Positions 30,001-42,180 of a DNA stretch of 64,000 bases are shown piece after piece; position 1 is the stretch's first letter, and each line of letters starts with the position of its first letter. The position numbers were made by a program, and so were the translations under genes. The notes below the pieces were generated by a model that had not been told where the DNA came from, did no database searches, and saw only the letters and a program-made list of their open reading frames with translations. The stretch is from Anthopleura xanthogrammica (Eukaryota > Cnidaria > Anthozoa > Actiniaria > Actiniidae): assembly GCA_964019055.1 (NCBI GenBank), contig OZ025216.1, positions 12,546,414-12,610,413 on the forward strand, given 5' to 3'.

Positions 30001-33000
30001 TCATCATCTTCTCTTCCACCATCATCACCACTACCATCATCATCACCATCACTACCACTGCCACAAATTATATTCAGAAAAGCTCTTCACAAGTTGCTTT
30101 GTGTCACCAGCCAATCCATTTCTGGTTGGCACATGAATGACAAAGGCTATCACTATATCGGCACTCCCGTCTTTAGTTCTTACCTATAGAGTGCTCTACC
30201 AGCTTCTATGTGCATCCAATCGAGAGCATAGTCAATCTGCCTCAGGAATGGTGACAGACGTTTAACCAGTGAGTACGACACATTCAGGATTACTTGAGGT
30301 CTCTGCCGCATGAAACTACAGCGGAAAAATGCACAAGTTATTGACAAACAAACAAGAGACAAATGAACACACAAACAAGCAAACAAACAAACAAACAGGC
30401 AAGCAATCAAAATATTAATCATCCTATTTCTAAATTTTAGGTAAATACCAAAATCGGACTAAAGACCCCTTTCACGTGACGTCAAAGCAGTTCAATTTGG
30501 AACACAAAGCAAAAGAATTCCAATCTACTGAAAATTTGAAACTATTGTTTTGTCTTTCAAATTAAGCTGCATTCCGAAGTGTTGCAAGGGGTCTATGAAG
30601 GGCAGGGAAACTGCAATATTTTTCCATGACAAGAGATTTCAAGATTTCATTTCTCAAATTATGTTGTTTTGTCCTCCAAGATGGCTACCGTGAAATCACT
30701 CAACATAAACGCTATGCAAACATTTCTAGTGGAGGGGGTGGATTAGGAAGGGGAAAGCAACTCTTACCTGTAAAAGTGCGCCTTGGTGATAATAGCCAGG
30801 GAACAATGACTAGTTGATTTGACAGTGAATAAGGCAGGTTCACCAGTAATGACAGCCATGACACCCACAAACTCACCAGGTGCTGCAGTATACAGCACAT
30901 TCTGAATGCACAAATACAATAACTATAGTTAGTTGAGTTTTGAGGTGGGAGGGGTGGGGACAAGCAAGCGATTTCGAATCAAGTATTGTATTGTTTTTTT
31001 AAATGAAGCAAATGAGTGAATAAAGGGGGGGATGAAGTGATGGTATTGATGTGATTTGAACAGGCAGTCGGCATACCTGAGTTTCATCATTCATACTACT
31101 CTGTGTAATCTGTAATGTCCCAGACATAACAAAGTGTAGATTACATTCCTGCAAACACACAGAAATAGTATTAGTAAGCATAGTATCATTATGGCGAGTT
31201 TCAATAGAAAATAGACTTTCTGTTGCTATTACACTGCCCACTGTCACACCCTTGCACATTATCATTTCGACAAACATCAAATTTTTTTAAGAACTGAAAT
31301 GTTGCACATAGTATCTTTACTTTGTGAGAAATATTTAATATTATGTAAGATTTTACTGACCTGGTCTCCCTGTTGTATTATTACTGTATTGGCAGGGACG
31401 ATAGCGATGTCAATCATATTATCTAAGATAGATTCGTTCTGTAAAGAACATCATTGGTTAGAAATATAATGGACAGGTGTGGTCAATCAGATGCAGCCAT
31501 CACTTTTTTACACTCATAAGAACTGAGTGTTGGTTGGTTTTTAACCAATAAAAATCACAAGTACTGTGACTGACTTTTCATTAGCATTTTGGTGCGTCCC
31601 AAGACTCACTCTTCTGGTATGACGAGAGCTTCAGTCCTGTATATTCGTACCCACAAGAAAATTATTGGGACCCAAATTTGAGCAGTTACTAGGGTCCCAG
31701 GACCCGGATTGAAAAAAGCTAGCGCAGTTCCTGCGTATCGCATAAAATGAACAGACAGTGAGTAAAACCTGTCTTACCGGTAAATCTAGTTTCTTGGCTA
31801 TTTCCCGTGCAGCGTTCTTCGCCATGTCGTCTTTTTCATCTTGAGTTTTACTTGGAAATTCCTCCACACCGTGTCCCTTGCTATGACCACAGGGGAATTC
31901 AAAACGCGCTTCTCTTGAAGTGGGGCTTGGCTCCGAATCGCTTTCAATTTCAAACGTAGCACCTGCGCCTCCGCTACTACTAGTATCAGGCAGCGGAAAA
32001 ACGTTTGGGACACGCGCACGACCGCAAGCTGCATCGAAGTCAGATGAAGAACGATAGGCAACTGGAATAAAACAAAATGGAATTAGAATAGGTTTGTAAC
32101 AGCTTGTGCTTTTACTGAATTAACAAGTGTGAAGAACTGTGTAGGTTATAAGCTAGTCAGTATTACCATATTTATGTTAGCAAGGTCAATCAATGAGAAT
32201 TAGATGCAATTAGGTAAAACTTTTCATAAAACTGAGTAGAAGATTGCTAATTGTTTAACTTAAATGCAAAGAAACTGCAATAAAAATATTAGTGTGATTT
32301 ACGACACCAAACGTCTTTAATACTAGTGCATATTTGCGTGTTTTTATCTTATTTATCAGCCTGCAATGGTAGCATTGAGTACATGATGGCCATTGGTACA
32401 ACAGTACGTAGTGCAACTGAAAGGAGAATAAAATTGCACATTGTGCAAATTGATTGATGATAATACTTTCGCCAAGTGTGATACAACAGCCTCAGTACAA
32501 ACGGGATGTCAGTCCCATCGAAACTTACCTGTGACACTATACCCCTTTTCTGCCCCTTTGGCCTCCGCCATGACCGGAATCAGCTTTCCTTGCTTTCGTT
32601 CTCCATTTTTCGTTTTTGTATTAGCCAATCAGAAAACCGCGGGAGTTGGACTAGCCAATTACCTTTCGTTTCTTGGCGGAGACCAAAAGGGGCTTTGGTA
32701 AGAAAAATGGCATTGGGGGCGAAAATCTAATGCATCAATACTACAGTCAAAAATCTTGGTTTGCACGTGTTATGTGACAACCATGTTGAATAAAAAGTCC
32801 TCAGACAAACACTCAAAGCCATGAAGGAAAACAAAGCGAAAAAGGCAGTTTAAAAATATTATAATACATTCTTACGGAACCAAGACGTTGTTACGTGAAC
32901 AACAGACCTCACAATCGACGGAGAAATGTACTGTACAAGCTTACGCTGTCAACCTGTGAGTTTATCGAAGCGGCCATCGGTGGTAAAATTACCGAAGAGG

Positions 33001-36000
33001 TCGGAAAAAAATACTGTGGACTAGATTAATCTGTCTTCCTGACTACGTATATATAGCAACGAAACAAAGCACCAAGATGGTGATATGGCTTAACTGCCAA
33101 GGAGCATTATGAGAAGAAAAAGATGGTGCAACAAGTGCTCTTTCTATTACAGTGTTAACATCCTTACAGATATCAAGAAGTGAGGAAGAAAAGAGTAACA
33201 GCGAAAGAGAAGCGATTGCCCAGTAAGGTCTTCATCACCTTACCACTTAAGTGAGGTGCAAAAAAAAAACAATAAAAAAAAAACAAGCAAAAACCTTCCG
33301 AGTCGGTGGAATCTCCAGCAGAAGCTGCACTGGCCCAACCAGACATGTAAGTCAAGGAACTGCACCGTCCAATGGCTGCCTTGGCTTTAAATGTAGGCTC
33401 CGAAAAGCTGACGGAGCGTTGGAGCTTCTTCTTTACCGGGATAGCCGCTGATTGGTGGGGCTTTTCTGAGGCTTAACAATTATATATGCACGTCAAGTTG
33501 GGTTTAATATTCCTTATGCATGGCTCCTTTACTTTACGCAGCAATTAAAAACGCATACGATGGTATTATGCGTTATATTTCAATACAAGTTGCTTGAAAG
33601 GGATGGTAATTGAATAAGGCACATCGTAGCTAGCTGTACCATTATCGTACCTTATTTTTGCATCATTAACTAAGCGTTGATTGGTTCATTCACACAGAAA
33701 CAATAAAAATATCCATTTCAAAGTTACGGGATGTACTGTTGTACTGCACATGATGCAAGTTAGTACCACACGTTTGTCATGCAAAGGAAAACCCTGCTTA
33801 CCTTTTCCACCACTTGATGAGCTAGCAACTACACTGTCAGGGCTAGGACTTCCACTATTAGCTGCACTCACATCCTGTGCTGTATCTAAGACAAGTGGTT
33901 TCTTCAGTGAAGATTTTGGAACGTCTGTAAGGTGTGCTTCGAATGACCGGGTTTTGGAAGGGCTACTGACTGATTGAGGTTGAGTGTTTGTGAGAGTTGA
34001 TGTGGTGAGCGTAGAGCGACGAGTAGTTGGGATACCCTAGACAAAGAAAATCATAAAAGAAAAGAAAAGTCAGTAATGTACTAAAGAATACGTAAAAAAT
34101 GACGAACAAATAAATGTCAAGGTGGGCTACGAAACATGTTGAAATGTACGTCTGTGTCAAAAATGAGAAAATCTACTTTAACTGATCACTGCAAACAGCG
34201 CCCCCTAAAAGGATGCAGGATCCAAGGCTACCACAAATGCCTTTGCGCACTTTTAAGTTAAAATTCCCATAAATCTCACTTCATTTTGTTTGTAAAATTA
34301 ATATTTCATAAATAGCATTGGAATGAAATGAAGATGTTCAACCACTGATAACTAACTCGAACTGCAAACAGAGTTCGTGAAACTGAAAAGCTATGGTACA
34401 GACGTGCCGTATTGGATAATCAATAATCTTGCGTACTGTGATTGGGTCAGTAGATGATGTCATTTGTGTCCGTGACCGTGCCGTGTGCTTCCACTCAAAT
34501 GAATTGTACTCTAAATATACTCTATACTATACAAACTCACCGGGTCGATTAACTCATAGCTCAACCCCAAGAAGTTATGCATAGCCATAAAAGTGACTTG
34601 CTGTAATCGTAGCATGATTATCTGGAAGGATACATAAGAACAATGTGTCAAACAATGAACACTAGACCACATGCTATCGCTCGAATACTATACAGCAAAG
34701 GGACTGGAGAAGGTGTCCATCTTAAAAGGGTGTCCATATTTGGCAGGTTAATGTAAGAATAAAATTAATGCATATCACTGGGACATAAAAGATAAGTGCC
34801 TTTTTTTAACAGGGTGTCTGTATTAAGCAGTTGTAGAAAATGGCTCAAATCTAATCTGGAAAATTCCATCAGGTTTGAATATAATTTCATTGCATAAATT
34901 ATCACCATTCTGTTTAACCATACCTGGACTACTCGCACCAAAGATTCTGGATTCTTCTTGAATACTTCCTGGAAAGCTTTACCAGGAAGCCTGGAAAAAA
35001 TATTTCAAAATATGGCCGAGTCAAAGTGAGAAGAATGAAAGAAAACGGAAGGAAGGAAGGAAAGCAAATTTAAGGATCGAAGGAAGGAAGAGAGGTAGGG
35101 AGGGAGGGAATGAAGGAGGAAATATGTGCATCAATATACATACTTTAATACTGTGGATTCAACTATCGCTCTTGCACGGATCTGAGGCAAGGCAGTTGTA
35201 TGTCCCTGTGAGAAAGAAAGAATACTGAGCTACGAGAAATCAAGTCCCTGGCTATGTGATTAAAAAAACCTCTGGATTTTAGGGGTCTTAGATTTTTTTA
35301 AACAAATGTAGTATGTCGTACGATCCATGAGTGATGAAGGTGAAGGTGAGCTACAGATACTTACTGTTAGTACATCTAGGATACCCAGGACACTGTAGAT
35401 ACTGTCACCTGTCTCAACTTCCTTCATTGGCATCTCTGTGCCATCCTATAATAAATGAATAAACACTGTTGAAGTTGAAATGTAATCAAAGAAAAACCTG
35501 TGGGCAACAAGATGTGCAACCACAGGCTCAGACCAGCTTGATTACAACGTTCTTACCTTTTCAAGCAAGGAAACACAGACTTTTCCATTTTGTACCACAT
35601 AAATAGAATCATCACCCTGAAGAAAAAACAAACCATACAATATTCATGAAGATGTCCAGAAGAATCTTTCAGTCTTTCAGGCAAATAGGTGTTCATTCTG
35701 ATGCAAGTGTTCATTTTAGGGGTGTGGTCACGGGGGGGGGGGGGGAGGGGGTAGGGGTCATGTGACCTGTTAGTGCAAATGGTTTAGTGAACGGATACCC
35801 TTACCATTCCTTGCTTGAATAACAGCCCATTGGCAGGCACAGTCTTGGTCTCTATGTATTTACAGAGCTCAAAGAACAAAGGCTTCTCAAAATGACCAAA
35901 TACCCTAGATGAAGAAAGACACAAAATGTTACATGGGGCCGGTCGCACAACTGTCCGTAGATGAATAGTAGTCACACAAACTATTATCAAATTGACTTAC

Positions 36001-39000
36001 TTACTTACTGCCCATAATACCTAGCTGGCATGTAGGGCAGCAACAAAGGATGACTAAATTATCAAATTGAGTAGGACTGTTGTAAATTATTGTTACACAG
36101 TTATCAGAAATCCGGCCCAATAAGATGACTTCACTTCATTAACACAGCACGTCTTGTTATAAAATATATTGAATAATTATTTAATAAATTAATTAATGTT
36201 GTGATCTTGAACAAACCTGACACTCTTGAACATGTATATTACTTCAGGAGGAAGTTGTGGTTCATTAATATCAACCTGGAAGACAATGAATATCAAAGGA
36301 TTTTAGCCAGTGTGCTACAAAAAGCCTGTGATGTGATAATACACTTATAATCAATCAATGTCAAACATGTACAGAGCAGTCTAGGCTTGTGGTTCGATAG
36401 ACTTGCTCCAAGTCAACCTCTCCACGTCTGTCAGAGTCACTAGCTCAGCAAGTAGGGAAAAAGTGAACATTAAGTCCAGTGCATGTGATCCTAGTTGGGC
36501 TACCTGTACTTTATTCAGAGCTAATGAACCACTAGACCACTTGCACATGACGTCAGACCAGCTCAATTTGGAGGGCAAAACAAAAGAATTTTAATCTCCT
36601 GAGAATTGGAACCTATTGTTTTGCTCTCAAATTGGGCTGCATTCTGATGTGCTGCAAGGGGGTCTATACAGAGATGAAACATTTTGCAACGACAATGGAC
36701 TTTGCACTGCAATAATGGTGTGTATTTCTGTAGCAAACTCTAAATTTTTTGTAATTTGATAAAGAGTGCAAGAATAATTCACCGTCCCATTTTTGGGTCA
36801 CTAAAATTGGAAAAGTCCTTCATCCAGAGCTTGTGATAATATTCAGTGCTTGTTTTTGAGATGAATGGCTTCAATTACCTCAGCTGAATCAGCCTCCAGG
36901 AATGCAGGAGGAGGCTCCTTTCTCTGTCTTTCTGGTTCATGTTCATCAAACCTCAACAGCCTGAAAAAACAACATAACAAAATGATTTAACAATAAGAAA
37001 AACAACAAGATTTATAATGATTCTTTGAATATTTTTTCTACTGTAGCCTGTCTTTACAAGAACACAGTCATACAAAATACTTATGAATGTCAAGCATGAG
37101 AACCGTCAGTGATATCTTAATAAATGCAATTCTGAATTGTTTAAAGTGCCTATAACACATCTGACAATATTCTCAGTATAGATTCTACATGAAGAGATCT
37201 TTTCAGAGACCAAAAAAAAAATTGTATGGTAATGACTAATGTATTGTAAAGTTTTAAGGGTTTTTTTCATGCCATATGCTAATGACTGTGATGTTTTTTT
37301 TAACTGCAGAATTATATATTAAAAGCCTTAATTTCAAATTTAAAAGACTGTGTTATCTAGAAATTATAAGTATCTAATAGTGGTACAAAGATACAGAAAA
37401 CAGCATAGCTGATACCTAGATGATTGGTAACACAGAGTAAATTATAGTAATTCAATTAAGTTATTATATATATATATATATATGTGTGCAAGTGATGTGA
37501 AATGACACTAGCCAGGGTGTTCAGCCATGCTTGAAACTATAAACACTACACTTGTCAAATATTATTTCTAAATATATTCAAACTCTTTGAGTGAGCTGCA
37601 AATCAAGGGCTTTTATGACATTCAACAAAACAAATAGATCTTATCATCAGAGAACATAACATTTAAATAATCCATTTTTTACTGCAAAACTAAGACACAA
37701 AATGACTAGAAAATATCTGAATAAATTGCTCTCTTTAAAAGGGCTGATTGCAAAATAAAAGCTTGTCTTTGCAAGATATTATAGTGTTTCCTGTACATTT
37801 TCTCCAAAACCAAAGAACTAAAATAAAGAATAAATATCTTACCTAAAAGGCCATTCTAAGCATGAACACACCAAGTTAGAGTTAAGACAAGTATTCACAA
37901 AATCCCTTGCAAAGTCTGGAACTGTCTCCATCAAATTTATTCTCACTTGCAAACTTGTAAATTTTCTTAACTCATTAAGTACACAAGCAAAAATTTTCTG
38001 ATAAAATTTTGGAGTCACATTCCTGTTCTAGGTTGAAATAAAATCTCAAAATATCTAATATTGCAGAGGAAACCAGAAGATAATTTCCCGAGTAGAATTT
38101 CAGGTGCCACCAAAACAAGTCCAACTTGTCAAAACCTATGTGAAGTATCTGCATCAATTATTTACATAGATAACAGATAATGTTTAGAGTTTGAGACAGG
38201 TAGAATATAGGCCTTAACAGGTGCCTTATTGTAGTAGGATGCAAGAAAGTTTACTATCCTGTCCAAAATGGGTTGGGCCTAACACATAAATCACCCACAG
38301 ATATTTTAATATATTTTTAAACTGTAATTTCAGAAGCTTATAAAGACTATACTATTCAGAAAGACTGTGAAATGGTTTTTTAAATGAATTATACAAATCA
38401 AGATAAATATTTCAAAGGCAAATCTTACTGGAAATTTTAAAATGTTAACACATATTAACATAATAGCAGGCTAATTATGGTATTTCTGTCATCTGTTAAT
38501 CTGTGATGACTGACAGTTGGCATATACCACACAGTTCATTTCCTGGTCTCTTAACAGTCTAAAATTTTGGCATCCTTCACAAATAAAATAACCAGGGGAA
38601 AATATCCCTAATTGAGTATTTTGCATTTGAGGCCAAGACTGTTTAATACAAGTAATGGAAAAATCAAGCAAAATGCAGCATAATATATTTTCGCAGTACT
38701 TGGTTTTCCTATATACTGTAATAAGGTGTCCTAGATGAAGAAATATGTTTCTTAGGGATGCAACTTCCTAAAAGATTTAAACATTACTTCCTTAGACACC
38801 CACAACTATGAACCAGAATTTCTCCATATTTTGCACTTTGAACTCCTGAAAAAAACTTGACCAAGATGGTCCCTGGAGAGTGAGATTCATTCTTTTGAAA
38901 ACTATTTTGACTTTTCCTCAATGTTTTCTCTTTGAAAATACTGAAGAAAGATTTTTTTATCTACTCTAGCAAATGAGATGGTACAAATTGTGCTCAGTCC

Positions 39001-41597
39001 AAATTCTGTCAGCAACCAAACTACAGAACAACTTTACAACTCACTCTCCCTTTTATCTAAACTGGAATCCCTGTGTATTGATGAGAACAATTTGAAAGGC
39101 CTAAAGCCCATGTCACAAGCAACAATTTCTTGTGCAACTTGTCTGGCAAAAAAAAACCTTGCTGGTTGCACAAGCATTTTTCACATTTGATTTGCTTCGC
39201 ACGACTTGAATTTATTATTTTTTTTGTGCATGAAAAGTACAGTAGAACAGACTTCTACTTTCTGCAACAATTTGTAAAAAATTACATGTGAAATGGTCAT
39301 GCAACTTGTGATTAGAGCAGGCACACGAGCCAATCATTCATTCACCATTGATTCAAATTAGGCATGCAACCTGCAACAATTTTTTTCAAGAGACAAGTTG
39401 CACGAGAAATCGTAATGTGTGACATAGGCTTAGTATATTTTGGACCAACTCCCCAATATTAGGGGGGCTGACTTAAAATGGGGCATGAGAAATTAAGAGA
39501 AATTAAATTTTGGGGAAGAAATTCTATTTTGTCATCATTTGTCAGGGTCAAAAATTTCCCAAAGTTGGAAAGAAATGATCAATTTAAAAAATATATAATA
39601 TATTAAAGTTAGGTGTAAATAGTCAACAACAACAAAAAAATAAAAATTTCAGATGGATTTGATGAAAAAGACAAAAAACATTTACAGTAGTATACATCTG
39701 AGACTAAAATTAATGTTACAATAGACCTTGGCTTGGGCGTAATGTTTTCCTATTCAGACCATGTGTCATTCCCTAGAGTTTGTTTTAGGCATGAGAAGCT
39801 CAAGACATTTGAATATGGATACAACTTAAACAAATAATCTTATTCTCAAAAGAATGACATGTGGGCTAAAATGGGAAAACTCTATGCCCAAGCTGAAGAG
39901 GTCAATTGGTAAGATGAGTTCCCATATGACATTCAAAAACATACGGCACAGACTCTGCCTTGCCATTGACTGTGTCAATGCCATGCCATGTATTAAAACA
40001 ATTGACATTCCGTGCCTTGTCCACCCCATGCCAAGCCATGCTGGGCTGTAAACCAGGCCACGGCTTTTCAGACTCATACAAAATTTGCTCTATGGCTTGA
40101 TGAAGCATAATTAAACGATTATGATAATACTAGATCTAAAATGGTGGCCAGAACGGCAGTGGAAGGGTTTATGAGAAATAAACATTTATTAATTATAATG
40201 ACTGGGAATCCAACAGGTTGAATCCCTAGTCTGGCTTTTGGTTCCTGCAGATGCAAAATATTGGAAACTGGCATTCATTCCAAATTCCCCCCCCCCCCCC
40301 CTTAAAAGAAATAATTATTTAAATATATGTATGTGCGTATGTGTATGATTTAACAATAAAAGTATTAAAACTACACCAATGACTTACTGTTTTGCAAAGT
40401 TGAACATGACTTTTTGTCTTTTTCTTATTTTCCTCCTATATCCTTCATCTCTTTCTTCAGACAACTGCCTTACCTGTCATTCAAAATACAAAATATCCAA
40501 TAAAATACTTAGTATTTAATAACGATACCTGCAAAACTGTTTTCTAATTAGCCATTCAAAACCTTTTGTTTTCGTTCCGGTCAAACAAGATTTGACCCTA
40601 TTGTGTTGTATTTTGTAAACAAGTTATTATTCTGACAACGAAATGGTACTATGTGAATTGAGTTACCAGCACAGAAATATGACGATGATTAACGAGCTGA
40701 TATCCAGAAAAATAAACGGTTCACAAATATAAACTTACTGAAAATCTACGTATGATTTTCGAATCACCCCTGAGGAATAAATCTTGATCCCTTGGCATAA
40801 AATTTTCTTATCCATAACTAAACCAAATCTTGACTGTTATTTCGCTAAAATCATATAAAATCGTCTGATCTCAGCTTCCCCGGGTTTTTAGACCAAGCTA
40901 TCATGTAGTTCTACTTTTTTATTCGTATAAATATGGCGTTAAATCTTTAGTTTTATTCGCCAGATTTTCGAAAGAAGTTTGTTTCCAACGCGAGCTCATC
41001 AGAGCGAGAACTCGCGAGTTGTTCTTTTTGAGATGACATTATCCGTGAATAAAACTTCTGTAAGGCAATTACCAGTAGAATTAAATAGTTAAATACTTCT
41101 TCATAGGATGTACTATTTGCCCTTAAGACACGAGGAGTCCAAAGTATATATTCCCCCCAACAAAACCTACCTTTCGTAACATCTTCTTTCCGTAGAAGAT
41201 CATTTTGTCTCTTTTACGAAACCTTGGCTTAGCATCAGGAATTAAAACTTCTTTAACTGCAGGAATTACGGCTGCAGCTGAGAGAGAAAATAAAAAATAA
41301 ACCCTTTAAATTGATAATTCTATGAATTCATAGGATAAAATATTAATAAAACAATCGTATCACTGCGTAGTACCTTTTCGTCGTAGCTTCCTTATGAAGA
41401 AGATTAGCAAAACCACTATGATTAAAAACACTATTCCAACTAAAAAATTGACCTGAAATCCAAAAAAAATTCCACTGTTAGATTCCCAAGATATCAGGCT
41501 TTCTTTCTGGTTAAATATATTTTACCGAGATATCTTCTAATGGGTGCATTTCTGTGATTTTTTTGGTGAAGTTCGACGTTGCTTCACCGACGTCCAT
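21092..41597 (-). CDS. PNPLA6: Patatin-like phospholipase, neuropathy target esterase type
   Basis: All 42 exons were traced with GT-AG junctions and consistent phase, giving about 1367 residues, close to vertebrate PNPLA6/7. In order they are 41597-41526, 41452-41374, 41277-41171, 40473-40388, 36960-36879, 36275-36217, 35904-35805, 35616-35557, 35445-35365, 35205-35144, 34990-34924, 34621-34541, 34036-33802, 32061-31778, 31438-31361, 31148-31077, 30901-30768, 30315-30184, 29852-29729, 29593-29544, 28910-28847, 28618-28534, 28159-28028, 27871-27808, 27438-27324, 27037-26984, 26841-26701, 26410-26363, 26224-26187, 25893-25816, 25566-25523, 25280-25168, 24715-24652, 24561-24509, 24196-24127, 23723-23607, 23233-23085, 22762-22650, 22552-22513, 22343-22221, 21687-21346 and 21103-21092. 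One N-terminal membrane helix ([20 protein letters not shown], residues 25-44) anchors it to the ER. Three cyclic-nucleotide-binding-like domains lie near 162-310, 485-623 and 624-728. The patatin domain has the oxyanion motif GGGGAR (950-955), nucleophile motif GTSMG (Ser 980) and catalytic DGG (Asp 1100). It hydrolyses phosphatidylcholine and lysophosphatidylcholine. The acidic tail (DEYDDDD) and the 12-nt last exon are less certain. PNPLA6 and PNPLA7 cannot be told apart here. Confidence 0.95.
21932..22131. mobile_element. Hairpin MITE in PNPLA6/7 intron
   Basis: The arms AGTATGAAGTAAGAGAGGAC and a right arm ending CTCTTACTTCATACT pair. Inner arms around GATTTTCAAATAATTATCAT also pair, with GCTCCGCGCGCAGC and GCTCCGCGCGGAGC blocks near the centre. 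It lies between two coding exons in intronic sequence. Confidence 0.85.
23262..23566 (-). pseudogene. Three decayed tandem copies of the catalytic-Asp exon end
   Basis: Downstream of the real exon at 23723-23607, the last 70 bp of that exon plus its donor recur three times on the minus strand (about 23566-23492, 23460-23386 and 23340-23262), separated by GGGAGAGAG-type purine runs. Two copies keep the DGGCVN version of the catalytic DGG motif and one reads NGG. All end CCAG/GTATC or CCAG/GCATC like the true exon. They lack the upstream part of the exon and a phase-compatible acceptor, so they are probably inert duplicates. Confidence 0.8.
23790..23945. repeat. Dispersed GC-rich repeat with CGGCACGG core
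   Basis: The text GCGGCACGGCACTGGCACAG is followed by TTTTTCATAATCATACGAAAA. Related text (CGGCACGG or CCGTGCCGTG, then TCATACRAAA) occurs near 27690-27765, 34470-34490, 39945-40095 and 47120-47270. This is a dispersed non-coding family, and this copy lies in a PNPLA6/7 intron. Confidence 0.65.
25967..26077. mobile_element. Near-perfect hairpin MITE
   Basis: The left arm CTTCACAGTTCCTTGCGCCA continues to ATCTTGAAAGGTAGCC, and its reverse complement closes the element at GAACTGTGAAGGGG. A related diverged arm occurs at 46385-46430 (GTTCCCTGCGCCATCTCGAA). Confidence 0.85.
28960..29510. repeat. About 91-bp minisatellite in PNPLA6/7 intron
   Basis: About five units contain ACATAGCCAACACGACCATA, CATGGTTATCATCATC and CCACCATCAAAGTCATAATT. 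A CATCAT microsatellite grows inside each unit. The array sits in the intron between exons 20 and 21. The open frames on the minus strand are repeat artefacts. Confidence 0.85.
30462..30595. repeat. Hairpin MITE, second copy of the 2781 family
   Basis: It begins AAGACCCCTTTCACGTGACG and ends GTTGCAAGGGGTCT, with the same internal text as the copies at 2781 and 36534. It lies in a PNPLA6/7 intron. Confidence 0.75.
33295..33346 (-). CDS. Possible alternative first exon of PNPLA6/7
   Basis: Inside the 1.7-kb intron between exons 13 and 14, an ATG opens [17 protein letters not shown] and runs into a donor (GAAG/GTTTTTG) in phase 1. This is exactly the phase needed to join exon 14 at 32061 ([10 protein letters not shown]). 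No usable acceptor in the right phase precedes it. A reverse CCAAT box (ATTGG at 33451) and TTTAAA at 33386 lie upstream. An isoform starting here would lack the membrane helix and first regulatory domain and would be about 995 residues. The donor is weak (GTTTTT), so this is a proposal. Confidence 0.4.
36534..36665. repeat. Hairpin MITE, third copy of the 2781 family
   Basis: It begins AGACCACTTGCACATGACGT and ends GCTGCAAGGGGGTCTA. Internal CCTATTGTTTTGCTCTCAA matches the other copies. It lies in a PNPLA6/7 intron. Confidence 0.75.
36961..40387. other. Large PNPLA6/7 intron
   Basis: This 3.4-kb intron separates exons 4 and 5. It is AT-rich and holds a TA microsatellite near 37466, a MITE at 39104-39430, a GC-rich dispersed repeat near 39945-40095 and a C run at 40288. 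No further exon was found. Confidence 0.7.
39104..39430. mobile_element. TA-flanked foldback MITE
   Basis: The left arm AAGCCCATGTCACAAGCAAC and the right arm ending ATGTGTGACATAGGCT are inverted and bordered by TA. Inner TTGTGCAACTTGTC and GACAAGTTGCACGA also pair. Confidence 0.85.
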
Positions 41598-42180
41598 CTT
41601 GAAATTTTGTTTATTGGTGGGGTATTACCGCTGGTTGGTGGCATCGCTGGCCTAAGTCACGTTGCTGTCACATGCGTCTGTTGTCGTGCGTGAAGTTGGG
41701 GAAAAAGAAAGAGGCGTTGATAACACATGGTTTACACATGGATATGAAGGTTTTATTGACTTATGGACACTAATCAAGGCTAGCAGAAAATTATAGTAGA
41801 ATTGAAACTCTGGAAAGACTAAAGGCTATAACTACCAGGCCAAGGACATGGCGGCCATGTTGGATGACATATATAACGATGGAAACTTATGACCCAGTGA
41901 CCGCTGTAACACTCTAGTCTATCATTTGGTTGAGATTCAGCGATACCATTGAAATTATGTTTGGGCTTCCTGTGTTACGCTTTTCAATCAACAAATTTAT
42001 AAAAACCAATTGATTAGTGTAATTAGCTAATTAGACTGGCTAATCAAGCTCTGTGACGTATCTCTGTCGTTCACAACAAATGGACTAAAATAAGCGCTCA
42101 AAATGGCTTCAGGATAAAGCTTCAGCCGAACAGCTTGAGCCATTTCATCCTATTCTTCGATGAAAGAATAGATCTACAAC
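41598..42180. promoter_or_regulatory. Shared head-to-head upstream region
   Basis: Only about 580 bp separate the start codons of PNPLA6/7 (41597, minus) and the unknown gene (42181, plus), so both transcripts must start within it. No TATA box is clear. The motif GGCGGCCATGTTGG, similar to a YY1 site, is at about 41850. This is suggestive of a bidirectional promoter, not proof. Confidence 0.4.
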
